Source: Chloroflexota bacterium
Lineage (GTDB): Bacteria; Chloroflexota; Anaerolineae; Anaerolineales; Villigracilaceae
NCBI GenBank assembly: GCA_021796315.1
Contig: JAJYOH010000237.1
Location: 1-8,525 of the forward strand
Length of the DNA stretch: 8,525 nucleotides
Direction: 5' to 3'
Under the pieces are notes generated by a model, which saw nothing but the letters and a program-made list of their open reading frames with translations, was not told where the DNA came from and ran no database searches. Numbering within the stretch: position 1 is the stretch's first letter; each line of letters opens with the position of its first letter. Positions 5,946 through 8,525 of the stretch are shown here, piece by piece. Both the position numbers and the translations under genes were made by a program.

Positions 5946-6611
5946 ATGAAGAAATTCGTAGCTGTGGCTGGCAACATCGGTGTGGGAAAATCCACACTGG
6001 TGGGAATGTTGTGCCAGCATCTGGGATGGGAACCATTCTACGAACCCGTTGCCGACAACCCGTATCTGGCGGACTTTTATCGGAACATGGACGCCTGGTC
6101 GTTCCATTCGCAGGTCTTCTTTCTGACCCGCCGTCTGCGTTCGCACCATGAGCTAAGTCTGCATCCCTCATCAGTGATCCAGGATCGCAGTGTGTATGAA
6201 GATGCTGAAATTTTCGCCCAGAACTTATTCCTGCAAGAGCACATACAGCCGCGCGATTATGCAACCTATCGTGAGTTGTATGAAATCGCCGTTCAATTCC
6301 TGCCGCCGCCGGACCTTGTGATCTATCTGCGCGCCTCGGTGCCGACCCTGATGAACCGGATTTTAAATCGGGGCCGGGACTACGAACGCACCATCACGCC
6401 CGAATATCTCCAAAGCCTGAACGATCTCTACGAAACCTGGATCGAGAATTTTGTGCTGTGTCCGGTGCTGACCGTGCCCGCCGATGACCTGGATTATGTG
6501 GCTCATTCCGGACATTTGAAGTTAATTGTGGCCAAGGTGGAAGAGAAGTTGACCGGCAACGAAGAAGTTGTCTTTGAGCCGGAAGAAGTGGCAAAGGCAA
6601 CCAGCGATTGA
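5946..6611 (+). CDS. Deoxynucleoside kinase (dNK/dAK-dGK family)
   Basis: This cytoplasmic salvage enzyme transfers the gamma-phosphate of ATP to the 5'-hydroxyl of a deoxynucleoside. GGAGGG (5937-5942) marks the ATG at 5946. The 221-residue protein has a P-loop GNIGVGKST (residues 9-17), the YEPVADNPYL substrate region (about 32-41), and the FHSQVFFLTRR stretch. The family DRSVYED motif follows at Asp80-Arg81-Ser82 with Glu85-Asp86, and the arginine-rich lid NRGRDYE (about 141-147) completes it. This order and the length fit bacterial deoxyadenosine/deoxyguanosine kinases; the sequence alone does not fix which base is preferred, and thymidine or deoxycytidine cannot be ruled out. An acidic tail (about 205-221) extends the usual end slightly. 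The gene follows an intrinsic terminator almost without spacing, so it needs readthrough or a promoter hidden in the upstream gene. Confidence 0.92.
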   Translation: MKKFVAVAGNIGVGKSTLVGMLCQHLGWEPFYEPVADNPYLADFYRNMDAWSFHSQVFFLTRRLRSHHELSLHPSSVIQDRSVYEDAEIFAQNLFLQEHIQPRDYATYRELYEIAVQFLPPPDLVIYLRASVPTLMNRILNRGRDYERTITPEYLQSLNDLYETWIENFVLCPVLTVPADDLDYVAHSGHLKLIVAKVEEKLTGNEEVVFEPEEVAKATSD

Positions 6612-6676
6612 CAGGCCCTTTTGAATATCAAGACAAGCAAACGCGAATTGCCGCTAAAAACCGACACAAAATAATT

Positions 6677-6712
6677 GGCCTGACAGGTTCAAGAAACCTG
6701 CCGGGCCTTTTT
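6677..6712 (+). terminator. Intrinsic terminator between the kinase and dehydrogenase genes
   Basis: GGCCTG-A-CAGGTT (6677-6689) pairs with AACCTG-C-CGGGCC (6695-6707): two 6-bp helices with one A-C mismatch between them and one wobble, closed by a five-base loop. TTTTT (6708-6712) follows immediately. The next gene's ribosome site begins at the very next base. Confidence 0.85.
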
Positions 6713-6723
6713 GAGAGGATGGC

Positions 6724-7635
6724 ATGCCGAAACTTTTGCTCCTGACAAAAAACTCCAACGAATACCTGTCCCTGCTTGAAGCCGCTCACTTGCCCAAACT
6801 GGATATCGTCGCCACACCTGGCGCCGACTGTGAAATCGCCTGTGGTGAACCCAACCTCATCCGCGAGGCGTTGCCGCTTCTTCCTGATCTAAAGTGGGCC
6901 CAGTCCACCTGGGCCGGAGTCGATTCCTTGTTGGATCCCGCCCTGCGCCGCGATTACATCCTGACCAACGCGCGCGGCGTGTTCGGCCCGTTGATGTCGG
7001 AGTATGTCTTCGCTTATTTGCTTTTCCATGAACGAAAGATTCTGCAGCGTTACACGTCTCAACAGGAACATCGCTGGGATGCAGCCGTTACCGGCAGCCT
7101 GCGCGGTAAAACGCTTGGACTGCTCGGCGTCGGCTCAATTGGAGCGCATCTTGCCAGCACCGCCAAACATTTCGGCATGACCGTCCACGGATTTACGCGC
7201 GCCAGCGAAACCTGTCCCGATGTGGATATGTATTTCCATGCAGACATTTCCTCCTTCGCCGCACACCTGGATTATCTCGTGTGCGTGCTGCCAAATACGA
7301 ACGCAACAAATCACATCATCAATTCATCCGTCTTGAAAAGATTGCCGCCACATGCATTGTTCGTCAACGTTGGCCGCGGCAACGCTGTGGACGAATCTGC
7401 GCTGGCCGAGGCGCTTTCATCCGGTCAAATCGCGGGCGCGGTGCTGGATGTTTTTCAACGTGAGCCGCTGCCGTCCGATCATATTTTCTGGCGTACGCCA
7501 AATTTATTCATCACATCGCACACCGCCGCGCCAAGTTTCCCGAAAGAAATATCCAGCCTGTTCATTGAAAACTACCGACTATTTCTGCGCGGCGAACCTT
7601 TGAAGTATCGGGTGAATTTCGAGCAGGGCTATTGA
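6724..7635 (+). CDS. D-2-hydroxyacid dehydrogenase (GhrA-like glyoxylate/hydroxypyruvate reductase type)
   Basis: This NAD(P)-dependent dehydrogenase interconverts 2-keto acids and D-2-hydroxyacids. GAGAGGA (6713-6719) sits four bases before the ATG. In the 303-residue product the WAQSTWAGVDSLL segment (about 58-70) and RGVFGPLMSEYV form the substrate domain. The Rossmann domain begins at GKTLGLLGVGSIG with Gly135-x-Gly137-xx-Gly140. The residue region after the second strand is Thr158-Arg159 with no acidic residue, which hints at NADP(H). The catalytic triad is visible as Arg218 (VNVGRGN), Glu247 (FQREPLP) and His266 (TSHTAAP). The compact length and the WAQ/WAGVD pattern are close to GhrA-like enzymes acting on glyoxylate or hydroxypyruvate, but specificity in this superfamily is not reliably read from sequence. 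Nothing adjacent points to a pathway. Its only obvious upstream DNA is the terminator stem. Confidence 0.9.
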   Translation: MPKLLLLTKNSNEYLSLLEAAHLPKLDIVATPGADCEIACGEPNLIREALPLLPDLKWAQSTWAGVDSLLDPALRRDYILTNARGVFGPLMSEYVFAYLLFHERKILQRYTSQQEHRWDAAVTGSLRGKTLGLLGVGSIGAHLASTAKHFGMTVHGFTRASETCPDVDMYFHADISSFAAHLDYLVCVLPNTNATNHIINSSVLKRLPPHALFVNVGRGNAVDESALAEALSSGQIAGAVLDVFQREPLPSDHIFWRTPNLFITSHTAAPSFPKEISSLFIENYRLFLRGEPLKYRVNFEQGY

Positions 7636-7648
7636 CCCGGCTGTTTTT
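7622..7648 (+). terminator. Weak candidate terminator over the dehydrogenase stop codon
   Basis: AGC-A-GGG (7622-7628) can pair with CCC-G-GCT (7636-7642) around a seven-base loop that contains the TGA stop, followed by GTTTTTC. The A-G mismatch in a six-pair stem makes it weak. No better terminator was seen for this gene. The rest of the 117-base gap to the convergent gene shows only a repeated GGCCCG (7662-7667 and 7693-7698). Confidence 0.4.
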
Positions 7649-7752
7649 CAGTTTTGCAATCGGCCCGCCCGGCCAGTGCTCGTCTGGAAATTGGCCCGTC
7701 CCAAGATTTCCCAAATCATTAAACCCCGCAAAATAAAACTGTAACCGTCAGG

Positions 7753-7956
7753 CTAATCTTTCTTTTCTTTCAATTTTTCCTTAGCCTTGCCGAGGGCGCG
7801 CCAGAATCTGAGAATCAGTGGGCCAAACAAGAACGCGATGATCAGAAAAACGATACAGAGTTCGTCGTATCCAATGGCAATAACCGGCTCGCAAGCCATC
7901 GAACTCAAAAGAAGCGCCGCAACAGCGACCAAAATTGAGGAATGTTTCCTGATCAT
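7753..7956 (-). CDS. Small membrane protein cotranslated with ywbE
   Basis: I do not recognise a named family. The 67-residue product has a basic start (MIRKHSS), a first hydrophobic segment (about 8-21) ending in SSMAC with Cys22, a short loop with acidic residues (GYDEL), a second hydrophobic segment (about 34-50) and a strongly charged lysine-rich tail (RALGKAKEKLKEKKD). It could be a two-helix hairpin with both ends in the cytoplasm, or a signal-peptide protein with one helix. The residues before Cys22 (Ser-Met-Ala) fit a lipobox poorly, so lipidation is doubtful. Its ATG (7956-7954) overlaps the upstream TGA stop as ATGA, which suggests translational coupling to the YwbE-family gene. It is convergent with the dehydrogenase gene. 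The role is unknown. Confidence 0.72.
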   Translation of the reverse strand: MIRKHSSILVAVAALLLSSMACEPVIAIGYDELCIVFLIIAFLFGPLILRFWRALGKAKEKLKEKKD

Positions 7957-8150
7957 TCGGTCACGATTTCCTTGACGCGCCCAACTTTTCCGCTTTGCAA
8001 ACGGACTTTGATCCCGTGCGGATGCGTGGGTGATTTGGTGAGAATATCCTTGACGATGCCTTTGGTCAATTTGCCAGCAGCTTGGTCCTGCTTCAAAACG
8101 ATCAGCACCGTCATGCCGGGTTTGATGTCCGCGCGGGTTTGTCCATTCAT
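7953..8150 (-). CDS. ywbE: YwbE family protein (DUF2196)
   Basis: This 65-residue protein matches the YwbE family across its full length: MNGQTRADIKPGMTV at the start, the VLKQDQAAGKLTKGIVKDILT block, SPTHPHGIKVRL, and a final GKVGRVKEI. The family is widespread but its biochemical function is not established as far as I know; the sequence looks like a small beta-rich, KOW/SH3-like domain, which is inference. Most members have QRTGKLT where this one has QAAGKLT, so the arginine-threonine pair is replaced. The ATG at 8150 has no Shine-Dalgarno sequence, but TAAAAT ends six bases before it, so the mRNA is probably leaderless. The gene overlaps the downstream small membrane protein gene by four bases, making a two-gene operon. 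Confidence 0.93.
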   Translation of the reverse strand: MNGQTRADIKPGMTVLIVLKQDQAAGKLTKGIVKDILTKSPTHPHGIKVRLQSGKVGRVKEIVTE

Positions 8151-8156
8151 GGTTCT

Positions 8157-8164
8157 ATTTTACC
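8157..8164 (-). promoter_or_regulatory. -10 element for a leaderless ywbE mRNA
   Basis: On the minus strand GGTAAAAT (8164-8157) ends exactly six bases before the ATG at 8150, so transcription would start at the A of the start codon. TAAAAT matches five of six -10 positions. The only -35-like sequence, TTGTCG (8191-8186), is 23 bases away and too far for a normal promoter. Confidence 0.55.
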
Positions 8165-8198
8165 CTGCCGCATACGCGTCGCCGCCGACAACCTGCGT

Positions 8199-8525
8199 CT
8201 AGGGCGCACCCGGGGTATATCCCACATTCCAGGTGAGCGTATCTGCGTTTACCGGCTCGCTTAATGTCTGTGAGAGCCCCGTACCGCTTGCGGGGGTATT
8301 GACGGCCTTTTTCCAGCAGGCGATCTGGGGATAGTACCCGGGCGAAACCAGGGGGACGAGGGTATAGGTGCCGCCGGCCAACCCCGGAAAGGAGACGTAG
8401 CTGCTTCCCGACTGCGCCTGCCGGGCGGGGTTGCTTGCCGAGCCCGCCGTAAAGCCCATGGTTGTCCCCGGCACGGGAGTAGCGGAGCCCGTCACCGCAG
8501 TGCAGGAAATACCGGTATCCGGGAT
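8199..8525 (-). CDS. C-terminal part of a secreted or surface protein (partial)
   Basis: The frame is open from the right edge (first codon ATC at 8525-8523) to TAG at 8201-8199, giving 108 residues of a longer protein whose N-terminus is outside the window. The sequence is rich in Gly, Ser, Thr and Pro with short strand-like runs. SYVSFPGLAGGTYTLVPL resembles the end of a carboxypeptidase-regulatory-like or SdrD B-like beta-sandwich repeat, where a NYSF-GL-PGTY pattern is usual. Cysteines in GISCTAV and QIACWKK could form a disulfide. The tail, LTWNVGYTPGAP, has no membrane anchor, no LPXTG sorting motif and no charged tail, so nothing here shows how it is attached. It is GC-rich compared with the small genes beside it. 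The stop lies 48 bases upstream of ywbE on the same strand, and that gap holds the ywbE promoter. An extracellular adhesin-like or structural role is a guess. Confidence 0.6.
   Translation of the reverse strand: MPDTGISCTAVTGSATPVPGTTMGFTAGSASNPARQAQSGSSYVSFPGLAGGTYTLVPLVSPGYYPQIACWKKAVNTPASGTGLSQTLSEPVNADTLTWNVGYTPGAP

Noticed and set aside
6608..6613. Perfect -35 hexamer TTGACA over the kinase stop codon, as a promoter for the dehydrogenase
   Set aside because: No -10 box sits 15-19 bases downstream; the closest, TATCAA, is only 12 bases away.
6613..6708. AGGCCC (6613-6618) pairing with GGGCCT (6703-6708) as an antiterminator
   Set aside because: The match is only six bases and contains self-complementary GGCC, so it is expected by chance. 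No second conformation is supported.
6724..7635. Phosphite dehydrogenase (PtxD) linked to the phosphonate/phosphite transporter
   Set aside because: PtxD belongs to the same superfamily, but this protein is shorter and has the WAQ/WAGVD pattern of GhrA-like enzymes. It lies about 4 kb from the transporter behind three terminators and a minus-strand gene.
7662..7698. Repeated GGCCCG in the gap after the dehydrogenase gene
   Set aside because: Two six-base copies in GC-rich DNA are not significant, and no longer repeat or site was seen.
7737..7752. Terminator for the minus-strand ywbE operon (CTG...CAG before a T-rich run)
   Set aside because: Only three pairs can form in the stem, too few for an intrinsic terminator.

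Overview
The window reads as chromosomal DNA from a bacterium, most likely a member of the Chloroflexota (Anaerolineae-like). This is inferred, not proven. The pointers are the protein styles, extracytoplasmic enzymes tethered by a lipobox or a transmembrane anchor (as expected of a cell with one membrane), moderate GC, and -10 boxes placed so that mRNAs would start at the initiation codon. No rRNA, tRNA, CRISPR array, transposase or phage gene was seen.

Layout. Positions 1-2813 (+) hold the end of a phosphonate-type ABC transporter operon: the C-terminus of the ATPase PhnC, then two different PhnE-family permeases, closed by an intrinsic terminator at 2824-2849. Both permeases carry an unusual extracytoplasmic domain between their first core helix and the rest of the permease; the first also has an extra N-terminal membrane module. 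Just past the terminator is a 15-codon relic that looks like the C-terminus of a third permease.

Positions 3029-4766 (+) encode MsrP and MsrQ, the molybdopterin and heme subunits that repair oxidised methionine outside the cytoplasmic membrane. A 72-nt nested inverted repeat separates them, and a perfect 13-bp hairpin covers the msrQ stop codon. A small membrane protein (-) and a membrane-anchored DsbA-like thiol oxidoreductase (+) diverge from about 5022-5104.

Positions 5105-7635 (+) carry the DsbA-like gene, a deoxynucleoside kinase and a D-2-hydroxyacid dehydrogenase. An intrinsic terminator sits directly against the Shine-Dalgarno sequence of each of the last two. On the minus strand a YwbE-family gene (8150 to 7953) overlaps a small membrane protein gene (7956 to 7753) by four bases. 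The right edge (8199-8525, -) is the C-terminal part of a secreted or surface protein that continues beyond the window.

How the genes fit together. The transporter imports a phosphonate-like phosphorus source. MsrP/MsrQ and the DsbA-like protein are both extracytoplasmic sulfur-chemistry proteins. The kinase, dehydrogenase and YwbE genes look like ordinary housekeeping neighbours. The least ordinary signals are the ectodomain-bearing permeases, the permease relic, the msrP-msrQ intergenic structure, and the terminator/ribosome-site junctions. I do not see clear evidence of a wholly new defence or mobile system.
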